A DNA stretch of 64,000 bases. It comes from Aquamicrobium sp. GTDB lineage: Bacteria; Pseudomonadota; Alphaproteobacteria; Rhizobiales; Rhizobiaceae. Of this stretch, positions 1 through 7,911 are shown piece after piece. Under the pieces are notes generated by a model. The model worked only from the letters and a program-made list of their open reading frames with translations, had not been told where the DNA came from and did not search any database. A program made the position numbers and the translations under genes. Within the stretch, counting starts at the first letter, position 1. Each line of letters starts with the position of its first letter. The DNA is taken from the NCBI GenBank assembly GCA_019739225.1, contig JAHHDT010000005.1:806001-870000 (forward strand). Direction: 5' to 3'.

Positions 1-1
1 A

Positions 2-61
2 GTCGATCCGCACGCCGCGACGACCGCCGGCGGCCTGACGCCTCCGGCCTACCACCCATAA
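2..61 (+). CDS. possible 3' end of an upstream gene (partial)
   Basis: The frame starting at base 2 is open from the window edge to a TAA at 59-61 and would encode a 19-residue tail ending in PPAYHP. It lies just before the substrate-binding protein gene in the same direction, so it could be the end of another transporter or peptidase gene. The stretch is too short to recognise. I infer a gene only from the open frame and the tight spacing. Confidence 0.3.
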   Translation, partial: VDPHAATTAGGLTPPAYHP

Positions 62-80
62 GCCAAGAACGGGGACAGAC

Positions 81-1721
81 ATGAACACCGACAGAACAAC
101 TGCCCGCCTTCCCGAAATTCTCAACGGCTGGACGCAATCGGTCCGGGCAGGCACCGTCGATCGCCGCGAGTTCCTCGCGATTGCCAGCGCCCTTGGTGCG
201 ACGACGGCGATGGCCTACGCACTTGCGGGATTGGCCTTGCCGACGCCCGCAGCCGCGCAGGAGCCGAAGAAGGGTGGCGTCCTGAAGGTCGCCATGCTCA
301 TTCCCGGCTTCAAGGACCCGCGCACATTCGACTCTGCCGATCTCGGCAATATGGGCCGCCAGTTCCTGGAGCCCCTCGTCGCCTACACAAGGGACTTCAC
401 CTTCAAGCCGATGCTGGCGGAGCGTTGGGAGGTCAACGATGACGCCACGCGCTACACCTTCCATCTTCGCAAGGATGCGACGTGGAACAACGGCGATCCG
501 TTTACAGCCGATGATGTCGTTTTCAACTTCACCCGCTGGTGCGACGGCTCGGCTGCCGGCAATTCGATGGCGCGCCGGTTCCCTGGCCTCGTGGCCGAGG
601 ACAAGCTGCGCGATGGCGCCGTTGAAAAGGTGGACGACTACACGGTCGTGCTCAACCTGTCGGAGCCCGACGTGACGCTGGTCCCCAACCTCGCGGACTA
701 TCCGGCTCTGCTGGTCCATCCGTCACTGGACGAGAACGGCGGCGATCTGGCTGCCAGCCCGGTCGGCACGGGCGCTTTCGAGCTGGTTTCGCTGGATGTC
801 GGCCGCAGCGCGGTATTCAAGCGTCGCGAGAACGGCAAATGGTGGGGCGGCGAAGCGTTGCTCGACGGCGTGGAGATGGTCGACTACGGCGCCGATCCGA
901 ACGCGCTTGTGAGCGCGTTCGAGGCTGGTGAGGTCCACACGAACCTGGACTCCAACGGCGATTTCATTGCCATCTTCGACGATCTGGGCCTGCAGAAAAG
1001 CGAGGTGCTTTCGGCGTCGACGGTCGTTGCTCGCGTCAATTCGACCTTGGAGCCCTATACCGATCGCAACGTGCGCCGCGCCCTGCAGCTCGCCGTTGAC
1101 AACAATGCGGTCCTGCAGCTCGGCATCGCCGGAGCGGGGGAAGTCGCGGAGAACCACCACGTCTGCCGCATTCATCCCGAATATGCGGAACTTCCGCCGG
1201 TCGAGCGCGATCTCGAAGAGGCGCGCCGGCTGATGACCGAGGCCGGGCAGATCGATTTCGAACACGAGCTGATCTCTATCGACGACGACTATCGCAAGAG
1301 CACGGCCGACGTCATAGCCTCTCAGCTTCGCGAGGCAGGCTTCAAGGTCCGGCGGACCGTGCTGCCGGCGTCTACATACTGGAACGACTGGGCGAAGTTT
1401 CCGTATTCGACCACGAACTGGGCCATGCGTCCGCTCGGTGTGCAGGTTCTGGCGCTCGCCTACCGCTCGGGCGAGGCATGGAACGAGACCGGTTTCTCCT
1501 CCGGCGACTTCGACGGCAAGCTCTCTGAAGCACTGAGAACGGCCGACGTCGAAAAGCGCCGGGCGGTGATGAAGGATGTGCAGCAGATTCTTCAGGACTC
1601 GGGCGTCATCATCCAGCCCTACTGGATGAAGCTCTATTGCCACTCGGCACCCGAGGTCATGAATCGCCACGTCCACCCAACCTACGAGTTGGATCTCACC
1701 GAGGTGTGGCTGTCGGCGTAG
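81..1721 (+). CDS. ABC transporter substrate-binding protein, dipeptide/oligopeptide (SBP_bac_5) type
   Basis: This is a 546-residue periplasmic receptor of the DppA/OppA class. It would bind peptides or similar solutes and deliver them to an ABC permease that lies outside this window. The N-terminus carries a twin-arginine-like signal (DRREFL at about residues 27-32) followed by a hydrophobic stretch and an Ala-rich cleavage region ending near AAAQ at 60, so Tat export is likely. The mature part shows the family pattern, for example '[18 protein letters not shown]' and 'DDVVFNF'. GGGGA at 71-75 serves as ribosome binding site for the ATG at 81. The ligand cannot be read from the sequence. 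Confidence 0.88.
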   Translation: MNTDRTTARLPEILNGWTQSVRAGTVDRREFLAIASALGATTAMAYALAGLALPTPAAAQEPKKGGVLKVAMLIPGFKDPRTFDSADLGNMGRQFLEPLVAYTRDFTFKPMLAERWEVNDDATRYTFHLRKDATWNNGDPFTADDVVFNFTRWCDGSAAGNSMARRFPGLVAEDKLRDGAVEKVDDYTVVLNLSEPDVTLVPNLADYPALLVHPSLDENGGDLAASPVGTGAFELVSLDVGRSAVFKRRENGKWWGGEALLDGVEMVDYGADPNALVSAFEAGEVHTNLDSNGDFIAIFDDLGLQKSEVLSASTVVARVNSTLEPYTDRNVRRALQLAVDNNAVLQLGIAGAGEVAENHHVCRIHPEYAELPPVERDLEEARRLMTEAGQIDFEHELISIDDDYRKSTADVIASQLREAGFKVRRTVLPASTYWNDWAKFPYSTTNWAMRPLGVQVLALAYRSGEAWNETGFSSGDFDGKLSEALRTADVEKRRAVMKDVQQILQDSGVIIQPYWMKLYCHSAPEVMNRHVHPTYELDLTEVWLSA

Positions 1722-1747
1722 AGGCGCTGAGCGAGAAGGTGGCTGCG

Positions 1748-1764
1748 CGCGGCCTCAGGCCGCG
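1748..1764. terminator. short hairpin between convergent genes
   Basis: CGCGGCC-TCA-GGCCGCG forms a 7-bp stem with a 3-nt loop. The loop is part of the stop codon of the leftward flavoprotein gene. It lies between two converging genes, so a bidirectional terminator role is possible. There is no T-run on either side, which makes intrinsic termination weak. Confidence 0.3.
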
Positions 1765-2708
1765 ATCTTGCTCTTCGCGGCCTCGTACTCGCGCGCGAGG
1801 CGGTCGACCAGTTCGGCGGCGCCCACCACGTCGCTGACCGCGCCGATGCCCTGGCCACAGCCCCAGATGTGTTTCCAGGCCTTCGTCTTGTCGCTGCCGA
1901 AATCCATCTTCGACGGGTCCGATTGCGGAAGGTTGTCCGGGTCGAGCCCGGCCGCGGTGACGGAGCCCTTGAGATAGTTGCCGTGAACGCCGGTGAAGAG
2001 GTTGGAATAGACGATGTCGGCTGCCCGTGATTCGACGATCATCGCCTTGTATTCGTCCGCCGCGCGCGCCTCGCGGGTCGCGATGAAGGGCGAGCCGATA
2101 TAGGCGAGGTCGGCGCCCATCGCCTGTGCGGCGAGGACCGCGCCACCATTGGCGATGGCGCCCGACAACAGCAGAGGGCCGTCGAACCACTGGCGGATTT
2201 CCTGAACCAGGGCGAAAGGCGACAAGGTGCCGGCATGGCCGCCGGCACCGGCCGCAACCGCTATAAGGCCGTCGGCGCCCTTTTCGATCGCCTTGCGGGC
2301 ATGCCGGTCGTGGATGATGTCGTGCAGGACGATGCCGCCATAGGAATGCACGGCCTCATTGACCTCGGGCACCGCGCCGAGCGAGGTGATGACCACGGGC
2401 ACCTTGTATTTCACGCACAGCGACAGGTCGTGCTCGAGCCGCTGATTGGATTTGTGCACGATCTGGTTGACGGCGAAGGGCGCGGCCTTTGCATCGGGGT
2501 TTTTCGCGTCGTAGGCGGCAAGATCTTCCGTGATCTCCGCCAGCCATTCGTCGAGTTGGGCTTCCGGCCGTGCGTTGAGGGCGGGGAAGGAGCCGACGAT
2601 GCCGGCCTTGCACTGCGCGAGCACCAGTGGCGGATGGGAAATGATGAAGAGCGGCGAGCCGACGACTGGAATACGAAGATTGGCCTTAAGAATGTCGGGT
2701 AGCGCCAT
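1755..2708 (-). CDS. nitronate monooxygenase-like FMN oxidoreductase (2-nitropropane dioxygenase family)
   Basis: This 317-residue TIM-barrel flavoprotein belongs to the NMO/2-nitropropane dioxygenase family. Members oxidise alkyl nitronates, and the related FabK enzymes reduce enoyl-ACP. The N-terminal 'IPVVGSPLFIISHP' segment and the FMN-site glycine and histidine run 'GAGGHAG' are typical. A longer frame reaches 2753, but its extra residues simply translate a palindromic operator. The ATG at 2708, preceded by GGAAG, is therefore chosen. The palindrome at 2733-2752 is the same element as the one before the beta-oxidation operon at 18.2 kb, which suggests co-regulation with acyl-CoA catabolism. 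The true substrate is unknown. Confidence 0.85.
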   Translation of the reverse strand: MALPDILKANLRIPVVGSPLFIISHPPLVLAQCKAGIVGSFPALNARPEAQLDEWLAEITEDLAAYDAKNPDAKAAPFAVNQIVHKSNQRLEHDLSLCVKYKVPVVITSLGAVPEVNEAVHSYGGIVLHDIIHDRHARKAIEKGADGLIAVAAGAGGHAGTLSPFALVQEIRQWFDGPLLLSGAIANGGAVLAAQAMGADLAYIGSPFIATREARAADEYKAMIVESRAADIVYSNLFTGVHGNYLKGSVTAAGLDPDNLPQSDPSKMDFGSDKTKAWKHIWGCGQGIGAVSDVVGAAELVDRLAREYEAAKSKIAA

Positions 2709-2732
2709 GAACTTCCATCCCCATCGGTTAAT

Positions 2733-2752
2733 TGACGTTTGCGTAAACGTCA
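2733..2752 (-). promoter_or_regulatory. palindromic operator, copy 1 (predicted MerR-type regulator site)
   Basis: TGACGTTT(N4)AAACGTCA has two perfect 8-nt half-sites and a 4-nt centre. Read in the direction of the flavoprotein gene the centre is ACGC, giving the same 20 bases as the operator at 18217-18236. It ends 25 bp before the predicted ATG at 2708. MerR proteins typically bind such palindromes in a long promoter spacer. The assignment to the regulator at 17.6 kb is inference. Confidence 0.7.
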
Positions 2753-2914
2753 TTTTTTAGCAGATCACCATGCGAGGGCAACCGTCGAATGATCCAACGG
2801 CTGGCGAACCGTCAGTCAGCTATTGTGTCCGACAATCGGTTCTGCGCGATTGATTGAACGGCGCTGGAAGGCTAACCATGCGTGAAGACACGAATTCTTT
2901 GCGGCGGAACGGCC

Positions 2915-3946
2915 TTGGACTCGATCGAGAAAGCGATACGAAGTGCCTTCGAGAAAGGCGACCCGAGTGAGCGGGCCTATCGCGAGAAGGTCTATCGTTC
3001 GGCGTTTGCCGCACTCGACCGTGCGCTGCAGTCGAATCCCAACGTAACGCAGGAAATGGTGGCGCGCCGCCGCCAGGCGCTGTCGGCGACTATTTCCGCG
3101 ATCGAATCGGAATTCCTGCCCGCTGTGCCGGCGGTAGAGCCGACAATGCGTGAATCCGCGCCCGTCGAGCCGCGGCCACGCCAATCGGCCGCAGCGACAG
3201 CGGAGCCGTCTTTCGAGCCGACGCTTGAAGGCGAGGAGAGGGATTCGGCATCCCGATCCGACTATGGCGACGACGAGATCGATCCGAGCGTCTACGTGCC
3301 GAACGCAAGGCCGCCACGCCGTAACCGGTCATGGGTTGCCACGCTGGTCACGATCGCGGTGGTGGCGCTGGTCGGTATCGGCGCGTGGTGGCTGCTCGCG
3401 CCTCCTGGCCCCGAATCGTTCCCGCGCCCGACCGAGGATGCCGAGGATTTCACGCCTGCGCCGGTCGAGCCGGGCGTGCCGCCCCGCGTGATCGGGGCCG
3501 ACAACCTCGACGATTGGATCGTGGTTTTCGATCCGGCCGATCCCACTACGGTGACGGCACCTGGCGATTCGAGTGCCGAGGTGATGGACGACGACGGCCA
3601 GCAGTTCATCCGCATCCGCTCGGGTTCCTCGGGGGCACCGATCCTCTTCGATGTGGGGCAGGGTGTACTTGAGCAGGTCGCCGGGCGGCGTACCGTCTTC
3701 AACGTCGAGGCGCGCGCGCAGGAAGGCGAGGAGACGCAAATCTCGGTCGACTGCAGCCTCGGCGAACTGGGTGATTGCGGTCGCAAGCGCTATGCGGTCG
3801 GCGTTACGCGCGAGGAGTTCCTGTTTGAGATCGAACTGCCCTCGGTCGATCCGGGCGCCGGTGGTACGATTGCCATCAACCCCGACATCGAAAATGGCGG
3901 CAAGGCGGTCGACATCTTCGCCATCCGCGTGACGCCCGCGCAGTAG
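2915..3946 (+). CDS. hypothetical protein with one transmembrane helix
   Basis: This is a protein of about 343 residues that I cannot name. The N-terminal part (about 100 residues) is helical and charged. It is followed by a Pro/Glu-rich linker, one membrane helix ('WVATLVTIAVVALVGIGAWWLL', written here only in part as VTIAVVALVGIGAW) and an Asp-rich C-terminal region that looks like a beta domain facing the periplasm. The start is unsure: TTG at 2915 (MDSIEKAIR) reads naturally, while a GTG at 2882 would add 11 unusual residues. It stands alone between two leftward genes. The topology suggests an inner-membrane protein with a cytoplasmic N-terminus. Confidence 0.75.
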   Translation: MDSIEKAIRSAFEKGDPSERAYREKVYRSAFAALDRALQSNPNVTQEMVARRRQALSATISAIESEFLPAVPAVEPTMRESAPVEPRPRQSAAATAEPSFEPTLEGEERDSASRSDYGDDEIDPSVYVPNARPPRRNRSWVATLVTIAVVALVGIGAWWLLAPPGPESFPRPTEDAEDFTPAPVEPGVPPRVIGADNLDDWIVVFDPADPTTVTAPGDSSAEVMDDDGQQFIRIRSGSSGAPILFDVGQGVLEQVAGRRTVFNVEARAQEGEETQISVDCSLGELGDCGRKRYAVGVTREEFLFEIELPSVDPGAGGTIAINPDIENGGKAVDIFAIRVTPAQ

Positions 3947-3952
3947 CGCCTC

Positions 3953-5548
3953 TCAGTCCAGCATCGCGGCAAGCGTTTCCAGCCGATCGGCCTCGGCCGG
4001 CGGCTTGTCCCAGCGCAGCCGCGAGATGCGCGGGAAACGCATCGCGACGCCCGATTTATGCCGCGTCGAGCGGTTGAGCCCTTCGAACGCGACTTCCAGA
4101 ACCAATCCATGATCGCGTTCAGCACGTACGGAACGCACCGGGCCGAAACGATCGACGGTATTGTCGCGCACATATTTGTCGATCTGGCGCAATTCCTCGT
4201 CGGTGAAGCCGAAATAGGCCTTGCCCACCGGCACGAGTTCCGGCTGCGTCTCCGGCCCGGTCCAGACGCCGAACGTGTAGTCGGAATAGAAGCTCGATCG
4301 TTTGCCATGGCCGCGCTGGGCATACATCAGCACGGCATCGATGATGTGCGGGTCGCGTTTCCACTTGAACCACGGCCCCTTCGGACGGCCGGGCACATAG
4401 GGCGCATCGCGGCGCTTGAGCATGATGCCCTCGATGACCGGATGCGGTGGCTCGCTGCGTAGCTGATCCAGCTCCTGCCAGTCGGTGAATGCGACGATCG
4501 GGGACAGGTCGAAACGCGCCGGATCAAGTCCGCCCACAAAGGCTTCCAGCCTTGCTCTGCGATCAGAGAAAGGAAGCGAGCGGGTGTCTTCGGCGCCGTC
4601 GAGAAGCAGGTCGTAGCAGCGCATGAACGCGGGATGGTCGCGCATCGTCTTGGCCGAAACGCTTTTGCGGTTGAGGCGCTGCTGAAGGTCGGAGAATGAA
4701 CCGGTATAGTCGGGCGGGCGGCCCACGAGCAATTCGCCGTCGAGCGCGCCGGAAAAGTCGAGCGCTTCAAGTAGATCCGGGAAAGCACCGGAAATCTCGT
4801 CGCCGGTGCGCGAATAGAGCCGCCGCAGATCGCCCTCGGAGACGGCCTGTACGCGGATGCCGTCCCATTTCCACTCGGCCACATAGTCGGCCGGGTCGAG
4901 CCGTTCGAGATCGCCATCCTGAACCGGGTTCGACAGCATGACCGGGCGGAAAAGCGCGAGGCTGCCGTGCTCGGGCTTGGCCGTCTTCCCGTCGAGCCAC
5001 GCGAACAGGTCTTCGTAGGGGGGCTCCAGCCCGTGCCAGATTTCCTCTATCTCATGCACGTCGACGGAGCCGAGATCGGCAAGCGCCTGCTTGGCGAGCC
5101 GGGCCGAGACGCCGACCCGCAAGCCACCCGTCACCAGCTTGATGATGGCGAAGCGCGAGTCCGGCTGCAATTCGTCGAGCAGGTTGGCAAGCACGGCCGG
5201 TGCATCCGAACGGCTGGCGCCGTGCAGCCGATCCACCGCCTCGGACAGCGATATGTCCTCGTCGCCGGCCGCATCGGCGCCGGGCCACACGAGTGAGATC
5301 GTTTCGGCGAGATCGCCGACATAGTCGTAGGAATAGGCGAACAGCACCGGATCCATGCGCTCGGCGATGAGCGCTCGCAGCAGGGCGGGCTTGACCGAGG
5401 CAAAGGAGAGATTCCCTGTCAGCGCTGCCAACGCAAGGCCGCGATCAGGATCGGGGACCTCGCGGAAATGGTCCGCCATCAACTTCAGCTTGGCGTTGCG
5501 CGATGGCGTCAGGAGCAGTCGGTCCAGCAGTTCGGCGAAGCGCTTCAT
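3953..5548 (-). CDS. ATP-dependent DNA ligase, ligase-associated DNA damage response type (cisplatin-class LigB/C-like)
   Basis: This 531-residue enzyme seals nicks with ATP. An N-terminal DNA-binding domain (about 1-200) precedes the nucleotidyltransferase core. The adenylated lysine is K227 in motif I (KWDGIR). Motif III (DGELLVG near 270), motif IV (EGIMLKR) and motif V (WFKWKR) are all visible, followed by an OB-fold. Length and motif context fit the family that is gene-linked to an MBL exonuclease, an Lhr-like helicase and PdeM (TIGR04120 set), and all three partners are within 7 kb. It lies downstream of the exonuclease gene on the same strand, separated by a 42-bp inverted repeat. Confidence 0.93.
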   Translation of the reverse strand: MKRFAELLDRLLLTPSRNAKLKLMADHFREVPDPDRGLALAALTGNLSFASVKPALLRALIAERMDPVLFAYSYDYVGDLAETISLVWPGADAAGDEDISLSEAVDRLHGASRSDAPAVLANLLDELQPDSRFAIIKLVTGGLRVGVSARLAKQALADLGSVDVHEIEEIWHGLEPPYEDLFAWLDGKTAKPEHGSLALFRPVMLSNPVQDGDLERLDPADYVAEWKWDGIRVQAVSEGDLRRLYSRTGDEISGAFPDLLEALDFSGALDGELLVGRPPDYTGSFSDLQQRLNRKSVSAKTMRDHPAFMRCYDLLLDGAEDTRSLPFSDRRARLEAFVGGLDPARFDLSPIVAFTDWQELDQLRSEPPHPVIEGIMLKRRDAPYVPGRPKGPWFKWKRDPHIIDAVLMYAQRGHGKRSSFYSDYTFGVWTGPETQPELVPVGKAYFGFTDEELRQIDKYVRDNTVDRFGPVRSVRAERDHGLVLEVAFEGLNRSTRHKSGVAMRFPRISRLRWDKPPAEADRLETLAAMLD

Positions 5549-5572
5549 CGCCTGCCGCCTTCAGATACGATC

Positions 5573-5705
5573 TGCGTCCTTCGAGGCTCGCTTCGCTCGC
5601 ACCTCAGGATGAGGACCGTAGTGCATTGGCGCCTACTGCGGGCGGGCTCTATCAAACCACCTCCCTCATCCTGAGGTGCGAGCGAAGCGAGCCTCGAAGG
5701 ACGCA
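5573..5705. repeat. 42-bp perfect inverted repeat (rhizobial-type intergenic palindrome)
   Basis: The left arm 5573-5614 and right arm 5664-5705 are exact reverse complements over 42 bases, separated by 49 bp. Each arm contains the smaller internal palindrome GGCTCGCTTCGCTCGC. Elements of this look are widely scattered between genes in rhizobial genomes. It fills most of the gap between the exonuclease and ligase genes and would form a strong hairpin in RNA read from either strand, possibly lowering ligase expression. Confidence 0.85.
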
Positions 5706-5752
5706 CCGATGCGCATTCGCTGGCTCTGCTGGCGCTTGAGTCGGTGAGCATC

Positions 5753-6763
5753 CTATTCCGCCTCGTCCTCGTAGCCGACAAGATGGAGCGGCCGGGCCGT
5801 AACGCCCTGCAACTCGCACCATCGCACAAGAGCTTCCTCGCGCCCGTGCGTGACCCAGACTTCCCGGGCGCCCGTTTCGGTGATGGTGCGGGTAAGTTCA
5901 TCCCAATCCGAATGGTCGGACAGTATCAGTGGCAGCTCTACGCCCCGCTGTTTCACACGCTGGCGGATGCGCATCCAGCCCGACGCGAACGCCGTGACGG
6001 GGTCCGGAAAGCGGCGTGCCCACCGGTCGGCGAAGGCCGAAGGCGGCCCCACCACGATCGCGCCGGAAAAATCCCGTTTCGCCGACCTCTCGACGGTCGC
6101 GGGTTCGAGCGGCCCGAGGTCTATGCCCTGCGTGTCGTAGTAGTCGCACAACCGAGCGAGCGCGCCGTGGATGTAGATCGGCTGGTCGTAGCCGCAATCG
6201 CGGATCAGCCTGATGACGCGCTGCGCCTTGCCGAGCGCGTAGGCGCCGACGAGATGCGCGCGTTCGGGAAACTGGCTCACGGATTTCAGGAGCCGGCCGA
6301 TTTCGTCGCGTGGGCGCGGGTGGCGGAAGACGGGCAGTCCGAAGGTCGCCTCGGTGATGAAGACGTCGCACGGCACCAGTTCGAAATCCGCGCAGGTGGG
6401 GTCCGGCGCCCGCTTGTAGTCGCCGGAGGCGACGATGCGGATACCGCCATGCTCGACCGCGATCTGCGCCGAGCCGAGCACATGGCCCGCCGGATGAAAC
6501 GAGACGCGTACGCCGTTGACGTCGATCGTCTCGCCATAGGGCGCGGCCTGTGACGAGTGCGCGAAGTCTTCGCCGTAGCGCAGAGCCATGATCTCGAGCG
6601 TCTGTTGCGTTGCCAGCACGTGACGATGGCCGGCACGCGCGTGGTCCGAATGGCCGTGAGTGATGAGCGCGCGCTCGACCGGACGCACCGGGTCGATGAA
6701 GAAATCGCCCGGAGGACAGTAAAGGCCTTCCGGCCGGGGGTGAAGCAGGTCGCGCGCTTGCAT
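5753..6763 (-). CDS. ligase-associated DNA exonuclease (metallo-beta-lactamase fold)
   Basis: This 336-residue MBL-fold nuclease belongs to the SNM1/Artemis-like branch found beside bacterial ATP-dependent ligases (TIGR04122 type). The metal site HGHSDHA lies near residue 36, and the C-terminal part has further conserved His positions, for example 'LILSDHSDW' and 'VTHG'. The start at 6763 (MQARDLLHPRPEG) is preferred over an in-frame ATG at 6871 because AGGA precedes it and family members begin there. It is transcribed away from the methyltransferase and toward the ligase. The predicted role is trimming DNA ends before ligation. Confidence 0.92.
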   Translation of the reverse strand: MQARDLLHPRPEGLYCPPGDFFIDPVRPVERALITHGHSDHARAGHRHVLATQQTLEIMALRYGEDFAHSSQAAPYGETIDVNGVRVSFHPAGHVLGSAQIAVEHGGIRIVASGDYKRAPDPTCADFELVPCDVFITEATFGLPVFRHPRPRDEIGRLLKSVSQFPERAHLVGAYALGKAQRVIRLIRDCGYDQPIYIHGALARLCDYYDTQGIDLGPLEPATVERSAKRDFSGAIVVGPPSAFADRWARRFPDPVTAFASGWMRIRQRVKQRGVELPLILSDHSDWDELTRTITETGAREVWVTHGREEALVRWCELQGVTARPLHLVGYEDEAE

Positions 6764-6869
6764 GGTCCTGAAAAGATAGGCTTTCGCGGCGTTTGTGGAA
6801 GGGCTTGCAAAATCACTGCTGACGGCGCATATGCCAGCCGCCCGCATGCACGCGGGTTCCGGACACATC

Positions 6870-7844
6870 ATGAAAATCCTTCCGCTCTCGTCCGGCGATC
6901 TCGTTGCCGATCGCCGCGCGGACTATGCCGAGATGCTGCGCGATGGTGGCGACGTTGCCGCCGCGGCCGACCTGATGCGCGATACGGTCGCGATCGCGCC
7001 GGGCTGGGTGGCGGGCTGGTATCGCCTCGGCGAGATGCTGGACGAGGCGGGCCGCCCGGGCGAGGCGGTCGATGCCTGGCGGGAAGCCCTGCGCCTCGAT
7101 CCCGCCGACAGGCTGGGTGCATCGCTGAAGCTCGAACTTGCAGGTGTCCTGGCCGTATCCGAAATGCCGCCGAGCGGTTTCGTGGAAACGCTGTTCGACC
7201 AGTATGCCGGCGAGTTCGACAGCGCCCTGGTGGAGCGGCTTGGCTATCGGGTTCCCGAGCTGATCGCAGAGGCGATCGCCGCTTCCGGCCGCACCGCCTT
7301 CGCGCACGCCGTCGATCTTGGCTGTGGCACCGGTCTGATGGGCGAGCGTCTGCGGCGCGTCGCAAGCTTCCTCGAAGGGATCGACATTTCGGCGGGCATG
7401 CTGGCCAGGGCCCGGGCGAAGGGTGTCTACGACCGTCTCGAGCAGGGCGACCTGCAAATGCTGGCTTCGGGCACAGACCGTGTCGACCTCGTCACGGCGG
7501 CCGATGTCCTGATCTATCTCGGCCGGCTCGAACGCGTGTTCGGCGCGGTGGCTGCCATGCTGGCGCCGGGCGGCCTCTTCGCCTTTTCCGTCGAGAATCA
7601 TGCCGGGCCTGAGGACCTCATCCTGCGGGAATCGAGGCGCTATGCCCATTCCCGCCGCTATGTCGCGGAGCTGCTTGAAGCGAGCGGTTTCGACGTCATC
7701 GCCATCGAGCATGCGCATCTTCGAAGCGATCGCGGCACACCGATTGCGGGATTGGTGGTACTGGCTGCGAGGCGAGGTCCTAGCCCCATCATGGTGATCG
7801 CCGGCGAAACCGGCGACGAGGCGCTTACGCCGGCGGTGCATTGA
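6870..7844 (+). CDS. TPR-containing SAM-dependent methyltransferase
   Basis: This is a 324-residue protein. The first 100 residues contain TPR-like helices ('GWYRLGEMLDEAGRPGEAVD' is typical). The rest is a class I methyltransferase with the SAM motif DLGCGTGLMG at about 149-158, a motif II-like 'VDLVTAADVLIYLG' and a C-terminal 'FSVENH' strand. This architecture resembles NodS/TPR methyltransferases annotated only by fold, and the substrate is unknown. It sits between the two arms of the ligase-associated repair cluster and is co-directional with the helicase, 67 bp upstream of it. A link to repair is suggested only by position. A longer frame begins at 6795, but ATG 6870 is the natural start. 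Confidence 0.88.
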   Translation: MKILPLSSGDLVADRRADYAEMLRDGGDVAAAADLMRDTVAIAPGWVAGWYRLGEMLDEAGRPGEAVDAWREALRLDPADRLGASLKLELAGVLAVSEMPPSGFVETLFDQYAGEFDSALVERLGYRVPELIAEAIAASGRTAFAHAVDLGCGTGLMGERLRRVASFLEGIDISAGMLARARAKGVYDRLEQGDLQMLASGTDRVDLVTAADVLIYLGRLERVFGAVAAMLAPGGLFAFSVENHAGPEDLILRESRRYAHSRRYVAELLEASGFDVIAIEHAHLRSDRGTPIAGLVVLAARRGPSPIMVIAGETGDEALTPAVH

Positions 7845-7911
7845 CGCTGCACGGTTTCCCGTCCTTGGCGATAGCCGCGCGCCGCGCTACCTGTTGGCGG
7901 TGAACAATCCG

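Noticed and set aside
5573-5705. CRISPR or transposon ends suspected from the repeats here and at 26.1 kb
   Set aside because: Each is a single inverted pair without spacers, direct target repeats or a transposase; they look like rhizobial intergenic palindromes.
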